Under the pieces are notes generated by a model that saw only the letters and a program-made list of their open reading frames with translations, searched no databases and was not told where the DNA came from. DNA of 16,808 nt from Bacillota bacterium (GTDB taxonomy: Bacteria > Bacillota > Clostridia > Lachnospirales > Lachnospiraceae), in contig JAEZKD010000290.1 of assembly GCA_023415655.1 (NCBI GenBank), forward strand, positions 1 to 16,808, given 5' to 3'. The position numbers and the translations under genes are program-made. Shown here one piece after another: positions 7,594-14,681 of this stretch. Each line of letters begins with the position of its first letter. Position 1 is the first letter of the stretch.

Positions 7594-8463
7594 ATGAACG
7601 ATAAGGATATGTATTCTGCAAAGGACATAAAAGGGCAAACTCAGCCCGTACCAGGAAAAGAAAGTAAAATGAATCCAGAGCCAATCTATGATAATCCTGA
7701 GAAACAAGGGACTGGAAGATTACGTAACAAGACTGCCATTGTAACAGGTGGAGACAGTGGAATCGGGAGAGCAGTATCCATTGCATATGCAAAAGAGGGT
7801 TGTAATGTGGTTATCGTTTATAATATTGCCGATGACGATGCCAATGAAACAAAAAAAGTCATCGAATCCTATGGTGGGAAAGCATTATTAATCAAAGGTG
7901 ACATAGGAGATAGTAAATTCTGCAATGAGGTAATAGAAAAGACCTTAAAGGAGTTCCAAAGCCTTGAAATCTTAGTCAATAATGCTGCAGAGCAGCAGAT
8001 GCAAAAATCGATCGAAGATATTACCGATGAACAATTACTATCTACCTTTAAAACCAATATATTCTCAATGTTTTACCTTACAAGAGCTGCATTACCACAT
8101 CTAAAAGAAGAGAGCACTATTATCAATACGACTTCCATCACAGCGTTTGTTGGTAATTGTGATTTAATAGATTATTCCTCAACCAAAGGAGCAATCAGTG
8201 CATTTACAAGATCTTTATCTGCTAATTTGGTAGATAGAAAAATTAGAGTCAATCAAGTCGCTCCTGGACCAATCTGGACTCCATTGATTGTGTCTACTCT
8301 AGATAAGAGTGTCGTTGAAAACTTCGGTAAAACTACACCAATGAAACGACCTGGTCAACCAGTCGAATTAGCGGAAGCATATGTATATTTGGCATCCTCT
8401 GACTCTTCTTATATTACTGGACAGACGATTCATATTAATGGTGGGTCAATTGTGAATTGTTAG
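7594..8463 (+). CDS. Short-chain dehydrogenase/reductase, general-stress type
   Basis: NAD(P)-dependent oxidoreductase with a Rossmann fold. The 289 residues begin with an extension of about 45 residues (containing PVPGKESKMNPEP) that is typical of the YhdF/YdaD-like subgroup. Cofactor motif TGGDSGIG is at 51-58, Asp103, NNAA at 129-132, and the catalytic set Asn155, Ser181, Tyr194, Lys198 (YSSTK) is complete; PGPIWTP (224-230) and the C-terminal GQTIHINGG also fit. The substrate is unknown; relatives are linked to general stress in bacilli. The ATG at 7594 follows AAAGGA at 9 bases and is preferred over in-frame ATGs at 7558 and 7585, which lack a properly spaced site. It appears monocistronic, between two terminators. 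Confidence 0.9.
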   Translation: MNDKDMYSAKDIKGQTQPVPGKESKMNPEPIYDNPEKQGTGRLRNKTAIVTGGDSGIGRAVSIAYAKEGCNVVIVYNIADDDANETKKVIESYGGKALLIKGDIGDSKFCNEVIEKTLKEFQSLEILVNNAAEQQMQKSIEDITDEQLLSTFKTNIFSMFYLTRAALPHLKEESTIINTTSITAFVGNCDLIDYSSTKGAISAFTRSLSANLVDRKIRVNQVAPGPIWTPLIVSTLDKSVVENFGKTTPMKRPGQPVELAEAYVYLASSDSSYITGQTIHINGGSIVNC

Positions 8464-8518
8464 TTGAGAAGGCTTAAAAGTATTGAATCAAAGCTCTTAA
8501 ATAGAAATTGAATTACCA

Positions 8519-8589
8519 TAAAAAAGTAAAAAAGTCCGATGCAATATACTGATTACTCAGTATTTGCATTGGACTTTTTTACTTTTTTA
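8519..8589. terminator. Very long hairpin, bidirectional terminator-like
   Basis: Bases 8519-8552 are complementary to 8557-8589 over 33 pairs, with one bulged T, one G-U position and a 4-base loop (TTAC). The outer half of each arm is built from TAAAAAAGT units, so both strands end in two U6 runs after the stem core GTCC-ATGCA. It lies 55 bases after the dehydrogenase stop. It would terminate transcription from either side, and is far longer than an ordinary terminator stem. Confidence 0.75.
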
Positions 8590-8715
8590 CTCGTTTACAG
8601 GTGAGTCTACTCAAAAGAACAATTCATGAAAGGAGATATTTTTGTCAGTTGACAAGACCACATGGACACTTGTTCATTGAAGTAAATGTAGGATTTTATA
8701 TGTATAACGTATCTT

Positions 8716-8747
8716 GAAAGCCTTCATTTTGCTGGTTTTCTTTTTTT
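8716..8747 (+). terminator. Possible orphan intrinsic terminator
   Basis: GAAAGCC (8716-8722) pairs with GGTTTTC (8734-8740), with one G-U, across an 11-base loop, followed by seven T (8741-8747). No gene ends here now. Together with a weak 12-codon reading frame from a TTG at 8642 preceded by AGGAG, it may be the leftover tail of a lost gene. The rest of 8590-8890 is AT-rich and shows nothing else I can support. Confidence 0.35.
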
Positions 8748-8898
8748 ATCCACACTTGCTTCCCTAATATATTCTTCAATTATTTATGAAATAAATGTTT
8801 GGGGATAAAATTCTCCTATAAATTCAGTTTAGATTATTTAATATTACTAATTATTTACTAATTTTAATTTTAAGTATTTTCTGAACTCAAATTTTTTT

Positions 8899-8954
8899 AT
8901 ATGGCATGGTATTATATGGTGCAATATGGTATAATTTGGGGTAAGGTGATATGG
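8899..8954 (+). repeat. Iterated ATATGG motif around a promoter
   Basis: ATATGG occurs at 8899-8904, 8914-8919, 8924-8929 and 8949-8954, starts 15, 10 and 25 bases apart. The series flanks and overlaps the -10 region of the ATPase gene. Such spacing could be a cluster of protein-binding sites. The base composition is AT-rich, so chance is possible. Confidence 0.4.
8927..8935 (+). promoter_or_regulatory. Extended -10 promoter of the OLD-like gene
   Basis: TGGTATAAT is a perfect extended -10 element (TGn-TATAAT). The -35 region, about 8907-8912, is not a good match, which is normal for extended -10 promoters. Transcription would start near 8942, about 85 bases before the ATPase ATG. Confidence 0.5.
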
Positions 8955-9004
8955 TCGATAAATGTAACAATAAGGTGCTAATTATAGCAATAATCAGATA
9001 TTAA
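8951..9004 (+). CDS. Possible 17-residue leader peptide
   Basis: An ATG at 8951 opens a 17-codon frame (MVDKCNKVLIIAIIRY, stop 9002-9004) directly behind AAGGTGAT, a good match to the anti-Shine-Dalgarno complement although closely spaced. It lies between the predicted promoter and the ATPase start, and overlaps a small palindrome TGCTA-ATTA-TAGCA (8976-8989). It could be a leader peptide that regulates the gene behind it, or a chance frame. No homology is recognised. Confidence 0.25.
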   Translation: MVDKCNNKVLIIAIIRY

Positions 9005-9025
9005 AAGCAATATTAGGAGGATATT

Positions 9026-10660
9026 ATGAGCACAGAACTTGAAGATACCAAAGTAACCACCGTGCAAAAGCCCCAAGTCTTTCTCAAGAGCATCACATTT
9101 AATGATGGCACTCAATTGCTGCTTAAACACAATAGCATCATTGTATTTACAGGTGCTAATAACAGTGGCAAGAGCCAAGTGCTGAAAGATGTGGAGCATT
9201 GCCTAGATAAATCCAATCAAACTCCAACCATCCTCATAAAAAACTCCGAATATGATTATTGTGGAGCAATCGATGAAACAACATTTTTAAGAGACCGCTT
9301 TTATGTAAATCGACAAGGATTTTATCAGATATTCGAGTCAGATAATGCTTTTGATAAGAATACATTACAGCATTGGTGGAAAGACCATACATTACACAAC
9401 GGCCTTCACATGTTGTTTATTAAGCGACTTAGCACGGAATTACGATTAACTGCGTCTAATGCATTAAACAGGAATAACCAACCTGAAAAGCATCCTATCT
9501 ATAAATTAAGTAAGAATGAGTCGCTTGCACAGAAGTTATCTGATTATTTCAGTCAAGCATTTGATGTTGATTTGATTGTAAACCGCAATGAAATGCAGAC
9601 TATTCCTTTACATACTGGACAGGCCCCTGATAAGACGGCGTTCACAATTGCTAGGCAAGATGATTACTATAATCAAGTTGCCGCACTTCCAAATCTTCAA
9701 GAGCAGGGTGATGGTATGCGTAGTTTTGCGAGCATCCTACTTGATACATTCACATCTGAATACACTATCACTCTGATTGACGAACCAGAGGCTTTTTTAC
9801 ACCCGCCGCAAGCAAGGCTGTTGGGGAAAATGCTTGTAAAAAATAACCCAGACAATCGACAGTTGCTAATATCCACTCACAGTGAGGATTTTTTGCAAGG
9901 ATTACTCGATGCAGATAGTGAGAATGTTACAGTTATCAGAATTGATCGGGTGGACAGCATTAATAGGATGAGCGTTCTACCAAACGTTGAAATAAAGAAA
10001 CTATGGGGGAATCCACTCTTACGTTATTCTAATATACTGAGTGGGTTATTTCACGAAAAAGTCGTCGTTTGTGAAAGCGACTATGATTGTTTGTTTTATC
10101 AGGCAATTATGGATTCAATATATGAACAAAAAAGCGAAATCGCACCTGATGTGTTATTTACTCATTGCGGAGGTAAGACACGCGTCAAAGATGTCGTAAA
10201 GGCGTTAAAAGCGGTTAACGTCCCAGTAGTTGCCATTTGTGACTTTGACTTACTCAATTCGAGTCAATGCTTTAAACCGATTGTCGAATCATTTGGATTG
10301 AATTGGGGCACCACATTATCTGCAGATATGAAAACTATCTATGACGGTATGAATGCAAAAAGTAGAGCAGGAGTTGATGTTTGGAAGCAAATAAAGACAA
10401 TAGGCAAGTCTGGTTTTACGGGTAATGAGCCTGCCGCATATGAAAAAGTAGAAGCAGTATGTAAATCCGCCGGCCTTTTTGTTGTTCCACTCGGTGAAAT
10501 GGAGTGCTTTGATAAAACAATCAACAAGGAAAAGAAAGATTGGGTTTACTATGTCATAGAAAATTATAATTTGGCGGTTGAGCCAAAACTCGAGGAAGCA
10601 AGAAAGTTTGTACAAGCAGTAGTTGATTACAAATCCTCTGCAAACAATAGAAAGTTATAA
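9026..10660 (+). CDS. OLD-like AAA ATPase with C-terminal TOPRIM domain
   Basis: A 544-residue ABC-type ATPase fused to a TOPRIM-like nuclease domain, the architecture of OLD family (overcoming lysogenization defect) proteins, several of which defend against phage. Visible: Walker A GANNSGKS (43-50), signature-like QGDGMRSF (227-234), Walker B LIDEPEAFLHP (250-260), and H-loop ISTHSED (282-288). The C-terminal part carries TOPRIM residues: Glu350 and Asp354 in CESDYD, GGK (382-384), and DFD (406-408). Serine replaces the usual glycine after Glu350. It starts at an ATG behind TAGGAGG. It stands alone, with no UvrD helicase (as in Gabija) or reverse transcriptase beside it. A single-protein relative of ATPase/TOPRIM defence systems such as OLD or fused PARIS is the best guess; the defence role is inference. 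Its composition is richer in GC than the DNA around it, which fits transfer. Confidence 0.82.
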   Translation: MSTELEDTKVTTVQKPQVFLKSITFNDGTQLLLKHNSIIVFTGANNSGKSQVLKDVEHCLDKSNQTPTILIKNSEYDYCGAIDETTFLRDRFYVNRQGFYQIFESDNAFDKNTLQHWWKDHTLHNGLHMLFIKRLSTELRLTASNALNRNNQPEKHPIYKLSKNESLAQKLSDYFSQAFDVDLIVNRNEMQTIPLHTGQAPDKTAFTIARQDDYYNQVAALPNLQEQGDGMRSFASILLDTFTSEYTITLIDEPEAFLHPPQARLLGKMLVKNNPDNRQLLISTHSEDFLQGLLDADSENVTVIRIDRVDSINRMSVLPNVEIKKLWGNPLLRYSNILSGLFHEKVVVCESDYDCLFYQAIMDSIYEQKSEIAPDVLFTHCGGKTRVKDVVKALKAVNVPVVAICDFDLLNSSQCFKPIVESFGLNWGTTLSADMKTIYDGMNAKSRAGVDVWKQIKTIGKSGFTGNEPAAYEKVEAVCKSAGLFVVPLGEMECFDKTINKEKKDWVYYVIENYNLAVEPKLEEARKFVQAVVDYKSSANNRKL

Positions 10661-10665
10661 CTAAT

Positions 10666-10743
10666 AGTAAGTTTGATTTATGTCCAGATGCGTATTACAT
10701 CAAATAGCGTATTTCCCATTATGTTTATAAAGTAAAAGAGTAA
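10666..10743 (+). pseudogene. Decayed coding remnant after the ATPase gene
   Basis: One frame reads SKFDLCPDAYYIK, a stop (10705-10707), then RISHYVYKVKE and a stop. The last part resembles the C-terminal strand seen at the ends of small enzymes such as acetyltransferases. A near copy of its final 22 bases recurs at 11246-11267. It is too short to assign and is listed as a probable relic. Confidence 0.3.
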
Positions 10744-10773
10744 GAAATAGACAAATTTGAATTTGCGGAAGGA
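10715..10773 (+). repeat. Dispersed short repeats, first copies
   Basis: Bases 10715-10736 (CCCATTATGTTTATAAAGTAAA) match 11246-11267 at 20 of 22 positions, and 10750-10765 (GACAAATTTGAATTTG) recur at 11747-11762 with one difference. The copies lie just downstream of genes or pseudogenes, so they may be duplicated gene ends or marks of recombination during the build-up of this region. Confidence 0.45.
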
Positions 10774-10779
10774 GTTTTA

Positions 10780-11232
10780 ATGAAGCACTTATAGTAATAA
10801 TCGGTCCAAACGGTGTTGGAAAAAGTACTACGGCAAAAAAGATAGTAGAACAATGTGCAAAAACTGCATATCTGGACTCTGATTGGTGTCGCGTCATGAA
10901 TCCGTTCGCGTTTTTACCTGCGATGTTATTAATACAGTAGTTTTTACATATGGCTGGCATGGTGAGCGAAAGGAAATTTATGAGAAAGTAATGGATAAGT
11001 ATAGAAATGATTATATAGAATTAAAGAGACTAAAATTATTTTAAAATGTTCAGAGGATGAAAATATGAAGCGAGCAATCAAAGATAGCAGGGACGAAACA
11101 CGAATTAAAAGAGGAATGGAAATGACATTTTCCTTTTATGATGAGTATGATTATCGATGTATTGATACGACGGATATGACACCGTCACAGACAGCTGAGA
11201 AGATAAGCAGTTTGCTAAAATCCAATTTGTAG
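10780..11232 (+). pseudogene. Frameshifted P-loop kinase-like pseudogene
   Basis: Remnant of a small nucleotide-binding kinase-like protein (AAA_33/shikimate-kinase-like group). A GGAAGGAG site precedes the ATG at 10780, but the frame stops after four codons; one frame over, LIVIIGPNGVGKSTTAKKI shows an intact Walker A, followed by YLDSDWCRVMNPFAF. That frame ends at 10940; the protein resumes in another frame with TCDVINTVVFTYGWHGERKEIY to a stop at 11044, then in the third frame with LKCSEDENMKRAIKDSRDETR and RIKRGMEM to the stop at 11232. Three frame changes in 450 bases make it non-functional. The summed length of about 150 residues is below the roughly 180 expected, so bases were also lost. 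Confidence 0.8.
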
Positions 11233-11245
11233 AGGAATTCAACTA

Positions 11246-11267
11246 CCCATTATATTTATGAAGTAAA
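11246..11267 (+). repeat. Second copy of the 22-base repeat
   Basis: CCCATTATATTTATGAAGTAAA differs from the copy at 10715-10736 at two positions. It follows the kinase pseudogene and precedes the VOC gene. In one frame both copies encode HY(V/I)Y(K/E)VK, so they may be tails of related lost genes. Confidence 0.45.
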
Positions 11268-11327
11268 GTATGAGAACATTTATAGGGACGAATCAGAATA
11301 TATTTTTTAGTTAGGAGAAGATGAATT

Positions 11328-11744
11328 ATGAGTCTTGGAATAGGCATTTATGCAAAAAACAGTAAAGAAGCTGTTGATTTATATTGTAATGTATTTGGAC
11401 TTGAACTAGGATATCATGTACTAAATAAAGATGGAAATTACTTTCATTCAGAATTGTTGAAGGATGGTGCTCCTTTAATCGCTGTTGCGGAAGCAAATGA
11501 AGCGAATCTGCCCAATGGTATGAACTTGTCGTACGATAATCCTGTTGAGTTGGGTTATACCGTTATGTCAGAAGATGAGTTTTATCGCATTTATTCAAGT
11601 TTGAAAGAGGCAGGTAAAGTGATAACTGATGTATGTTCATTTCCTTGGAGTCCGTTAGCAACTGTTATAATGGACCAATTTGGGGTGCGATGGTATATTA
11701 CTTTGCCACAACATCGTCCAGCTCTTGAAGAGAGTTTGGTATAA
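11328..11744 (+). CDS. VOC (glyoxalase/PhnB-like) family protein
   Basis: 138-residue protein of the vicinal-oxygen-chelate fold, which includes glyoxalases, dioxygenases and antibiotic-binding resistance proteins. It begins with the paired beta-alpha-beta pattern (YAKNSKEAVDLYCNVFGLEL, about residues 8-27) and ends with a second module (VELGYTVMSEDEFYRIYSSL, then WSPLATVIMDQFGVRWYITL), typical of the PhnB-like branch. The D-x-F-G-x-x-W end motif is present. Substrate and metal cannot be inferred. The ATG at 11328 follows TTAGGAGA with 9-base spacing. It is an apparently intact single gene among remnants, so it probably arrived or is kept separately. Confidence 0.85.
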   Translation: MSLGIGIYAKNSKEAVDLYCNVFGLELGYHVLNKDGNYFHSELLKDGAPLIAVAEANEANLPNGMNLSYDNPVELGYTVMSEDEFYRIYSSLKEAGKVITDVCSFPWSPLATVIMDQFGVRWYITLPQHRPALEESLV

Positions 11745-11746
11745 GC

Positions 11747-11762
11747 GACAAATTTGAATTCG
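11747..11762 (+). repeat. Second copy of GACAAATTTGAATT repeat
   Basis: GACAAATTTGAATTCG, beginning three bases after the VOC stop codon, repeats the sequence at 10750-10765 with one difference. One frame reads on as DKFEFARMINSSYSLK and then a stop, against DKFEFAEG in the first copy, so both may descend from a coding segment. Confidence 0.4.
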
Positions 11763-11822
11763 CAAGGATGATAAATTCCAGTTATTCCTTAAAATGAAAT
11801 GTGTAAATAACGGAGGTGCAAA

Positions 11823-12437
11823 ATGAATAAGATTATTTCAGACATTTCTGACTACATATTTGTTGCTGATACCCCTCAAAAAGTAGATGCAATATTTCTT
11901 CCTGGTGGTTCTTATCCTGAAATTCCAGAATATGCGGCTGAACTATTTCATAAAGGATATGTCCGCTTTCTTATTCCGTCTGGTGGTATAAGTATAAAGC
12001 GAGATAAATGGCAAGGAGTGAGTTCCAAAGCAGATATATATACTGAAAATTATAATTCGGATTGTGAATTTTTTACAGATGTTCTCCTTGAAAATGATGT
12101 AATGCGGGAGGCTATTATCTGTGAAAATCAATCTCAGCATACCCGTGATAATGCATTCTTATCGCGTAAAGTCGTTGATGAAATGGGAATAGAGATAAAA
12201 AGCGCAATGATTGTTTGTAAAGCATTTCACGCAAGAAGATGTTTAATGTTATATCAAATGGCATTTCCAGATGTATCGTTTATTGTTTGTCCAGTTCATT
12301 GTTACAATATTACGAAAGAAAACTGGTTTACAACGGGAAAAGGTATTGATAGGGTTTTGGGTGAACTTGCACGTTGTGGTAATCAGTTTGTTGATGATGT
12401 GAAGTCTTATTTATCCTCTGTTATAGAACCCTTTTAG
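11823..12437 (+). CDS. YdcF/DUF218 family protein (ElyC/SanA-like fold)
   Basis: 204-residue protein of the DUF218 family, whose characterised members act in envelope maintenance or bind S-adenosylmethionine; the reaction of this branch is not known. Seen here: an N-terminal Rossmann-like strand with DAIFLPGGS (22-30), EIPEYAAELF, a second strand FLIPSGG (49-55), the conserved E101-x5-TRDNA (107-111), MIVCKAFHARRCLML (129-143) and FIVCPV (153-158). There is no signal peptide or membrane segment, unlike ElyC/SanA, so it is the soluble YdcF type. The ATG follows GGAGGTG at good spacing. It ends just before an acetyltransferase remnant and has no obvious partner gene. Confidence 0.85.
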   Translation: MNKIISDISDYIFVADTPQKVDAIFLPGGSYPEIPEYAAELFHKGYVRFLIPSGGISIKRDKWQGVSSKADIYTENYNSDCEFFTDVLLENDVMREAIICENQSQHTRDNAFLSRKVVDEMGIEIKSAMIVCKAFHARRCLMLYQMAFPDVSFIVCPVHCYNITKENWFTTGKGIDRVLGELARCGNQFVDDVKSYLSSVIEPF

Positions 12438-12448
12438 ATTTCGCATAA

Positions 12449-12592
12449 GCAACAGCAAAACGTGATGGAGCCAAACATCTTAATTTGACCGGCGAGATTG
12501 GAATATATGAAAAGTATGGATATTCATTCTATCAAGAGATGAAAGATATGCATGGAGAGGATTCTAGAGTATATTATATAAGTGTAAAGTGA
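12449..12592 (+). pseudogene. C-terminal fragment of a GNAT acetyltransferase
   Basis: After an in-frame stop at 12446-12448, an open stretch of 47 codons has no start codon or ribosome site. It contains LTGEIGIYEKYGYSFYQEMK and ends RVYYISVK, the motif-B/C-terminal part of GNAT N-acetyltransferases, where a Tyr-Glu-Lys-Tyr-Gly-Tyr helix-strand is typical. The front two thirds of the gene, including the acetyl-CoA loop, are missing. The break lies next to the stop of the YdcF gene, so a deletion or insertion removed the rest. Confidence 0.7.
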
Positions 12593-12630
12593 GACTGTTA
12601 ACGTGGTTAAAGGGAGGTCAAGGACTTAGA

Positions 12631-13578
12631 ATGAAGATTAAATTTAAGATGCTTATAACTCTATTATGTATAATCCTAATTTGCTCCTCCTGTACTAAAA
12701 AGATGATCAATTCTGATAATAGTATTGTATCATCACCAGTTGATATTAACGTATCTCCAACTATCATTGTAGAAGACAATTCGGATGTAAAATCAGATAT
12801 AACATTAGCCCCAACATATCCGCCAATGGAAAAAAATCTGATTACTAAAATATCATATGAAGATATTACAGTGGGAGATATGTATACAGTAAATTTCAAA
12901 GAAAATCATGGTATTGCTATTGATCTCAATGGTGATGATAAGAAGGAACGTATCTATGTAAATAATGATGGTGTATACGTTAATGATATTTTTTATGAGA
13001 ATATCCTTGGGCATACACTAAATCAATATGAAGGTTATAAAACTTGGTGGCTTCTTGATATTAATAAAGAGGACGATTTAGTAGAATTGATTTTTGTCGA
13101 TACACAAGGCGAAATTGATGTATGGCACTATACAGATAGCTTTTATTTAATTGGTAATTTCCGTAACTATAATACAGATAAAGATATTCGTTATGCTAAC
13201 TTCACTGATAATAATTCGATTTCTTTTGAGTATACTGCCTATGTATTAGAACGCTCTTTATTGGATCTTACATACTATTTAGATCCTGAAGGAATGCTTT
13301 CCATAATGCCAGGCGAATATGAAATAACGAATGATACTAAATTAACATTATTGAAAGAAATAAAACTTTTTTCAGAAAAAGATATGAATAGTGATTTCAA
13401 TATTGCGCAACCTCAAGTTATGTCACTAAAGATGACAGATGGCCTTCATTGGACTTATGTAATTGCTGAAGATGGTACAGAAGGATGGATATATACAGAA
13501 ACGATCAATGATAAGACGATTGTAAATGAAGAATTAGATAAATTTGAATATTTTGAGGGCTTTGATACTGCTGGATGA
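12631..13578 (+). CDS. Predicted lipoprotein with SH3-like C-terminus
   Basis: 315-residue exported protein of unknown function. It starts with a basic hydrophobic signal peptide (1-20) ending CSS-Cys21, a lipobox-like site with an unusual Cys at -3, so attachment to the outer face of the membrane is likely but not certain. A Ser/Thr/Pro-rich linker (about 28-68) follows, then a beta-rich region with the calcium-loop-like DLNGDDKKE (98-106), as in VCBS/FG-GAP-like repeats, and a C-terminal SH3-like segment (MTDGLHWTYVIAEDGTEGWI, about 268-287). The ATG at 12631 follows AAGGA by 6 bases; the GTG at 12589 would add 14 residues ahead of the signal peptide and is less likely. Confidence 0.75.
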   Translation: MKIKFKMLITLLCIILICSSCTKKMINSDNSIVSSPVDINVSPTIIVEDNSDVKSDITLAPTYPPMEKNLITKISYEDITVGDMYTVNFKENHGIAIDLNGDDKKERIYVNNDGVYVNDIFYENILGHTLNQYEGYKTWWLLDINKEDDLVELIFVDTQGEIDVWHYTDSFYLIGNFRNYNTDKDIRYANFTDNNSISFEYTAYVLERSLLDLTYYLDPEGMLSIMPGEYEITNDTKLTLLKEIKLFSEKDMNSDFNIAQPQVMSLKMTDGLHWTYVIAEDGTEGWIYTETINDKTIVNEELDKFEYFEGFDTAG

Positions 13579-13725
13579 AGAGATGTGAGGGGTAGTTAAC
13601 ATCAAAATAGTGTAATACATTTATAATAACATGGGCCATTGCGTAGGATTCAGAAACCATATAAAAATAATTAAGGTAGGCTCACTTAAGAAGAATTCAC
13701 ATAACACATGAAATGGAGGATTTAT

Positions 13726-14670
13726 ATGAAGATTGTAGATTTTGAGAAGAAACATGTGGAAAGTGCGAAGCAAATCGCTGCAGCGAACTACCAGGAAGAG
13801 TGTGAATATGTACCAGTTCTTCCTAACATAGATGAGCTTCCCGATTTAGAATATTTTTCGAGTAATGGGCTAGGGGTTGCAGCATTTGATGATGATCGAT
13901 TAATAGGATTTTTATGTTGTTATGAACCTTGGGACAATGCATTTGACTCAACTGCCAAGGGAACCTTCTCACCTATCCATGCTCATGGTGCGATAAAAGA
14001 GAATAGAAGATTAATATATCAAAAAATGTATCAATTTGCTGCAGAAAAATGGGTCAAATATAAGATTACATACCATGCAATAGGACATTATGCACATGAT
14101 ACGGAGTCTATAAATGCTTTTTTTACATATGGTTTTGGTCTTCGATGCATGGATGCCATTAGACCAATGATGGAATTGGAATGTCCGCCAAGTGATGGCA
14201 TATATTTTGAAGAGCTTACACAATCAGATGTAATTAGAGTGAGAGAACTGCGTCAAATGCAATCTGATCATATGGAAAATAGTCCATGTTTTATGTATTC
14301 TTCATTAGAAGCTTTTAATTCTTGGTTAGTTCGTGCAGAAGATCGCAAATCAAGGTTATTCGTTGCCAAAGATTCTGAAAAGCTAATTGCATTCCTTGAA
14401 GTAATAAGCAATGGTGAAAATTTTGTTACTGAAGTCGATGATATATGTAATATTTGTGGTGCTTTCTGCCTTCCTGCCTTTCGTGGAAAGAACATCTCTT
14501 CGAATTTATTGAACTTTGCAATACGAAAGCTAAAAGCAGAAGGCTATAAGCTTCTAGGTGTAGACTTTGAAAGCTTCAATCCTACAGCATATGGTTTCTG
14601 GCTGAAATACTTTACTGCTTATACAAACAGTGTAGTTCGTAGAATTGATGAATGTGCATTACATGATTAA
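13726..14670 (+). CDS. Tandem-domain GNAT family N-acetyltransferase
   Basis: 314-residue cytosolic protein with two GNAT halves. The C-terminal half (about 158-314) looks catalytic: the strand GAFCLPAFRGKNISSNLLNFAI (245-266) is the acetyl-CoA motif A, although the R-G-K-N-I-S loop departs from the usual Q/R-x-x-G-x-G/A, followed by LLGVDFESFNPTAYGFWLKYF (277-297), the motif-B region. The N-terminal half (about 1-150) keeps the strand GFLCCYEP and a helix with H-D-T-E-S-I-N-A-F-F-T-Y-G-F (124-137) but no clear acetyl-CoA loop, so it may be degenerate. The acceptor substrate is unknown. The ATG at 13726 has GGAGG 6 bases upstream; a second in-frame ATG at 13708 would lie before this site. Confidence 0.85.
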   Translation: MKIVDFEKKHVESAKQIAAANYQEECEYVPVLPNIDELPDLEYFSSNGLGVAAFDDDRLIGFLCCYEPWDNAFDSTAKGTFSPIHAHGAIKENRRLIYQKMYQFAAEKWVKYKITYHAIGHYAHDTESINAFFTYGFGLRCMDAIRPMMELECPPSDGIYFEELTQSDVIRVRELRQMQSDHMENSPCFMYSSLEAFNSWLVRAEDRKSRLFVAKDSEKLIAFLEVISNGENFVTEVDDICNICGAFCLPAFRGKNISSNLLNFAIRKLKAEGYKLLGVDFESFNPTAYGFWLKYFTAYTNSVVRRIDECALHD

Positions 14671-14681
14671 TTAACTGGAAT

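Noticed and set aside
8642..8680. 12-codon frame from TTG behind AGGAG
   Set aside because: It is too short, has a rare start and no recognisable sequence; it is at most a relic of a lost gene.
9026..10660. Gabija system
   Set aside because: The ATPase-TOPRIM layout is GajA-like, but no UvrD-type helicase gene is next to it; only decayed fragments and unrelated small enzymes follow.
13596..13627. TTAACA and TATAAT upstream of the tandem GNAT gene as a promoter
   Set aside because: The spacer is 20 bases, too long for a normal vegetative promoter, so support is weak.
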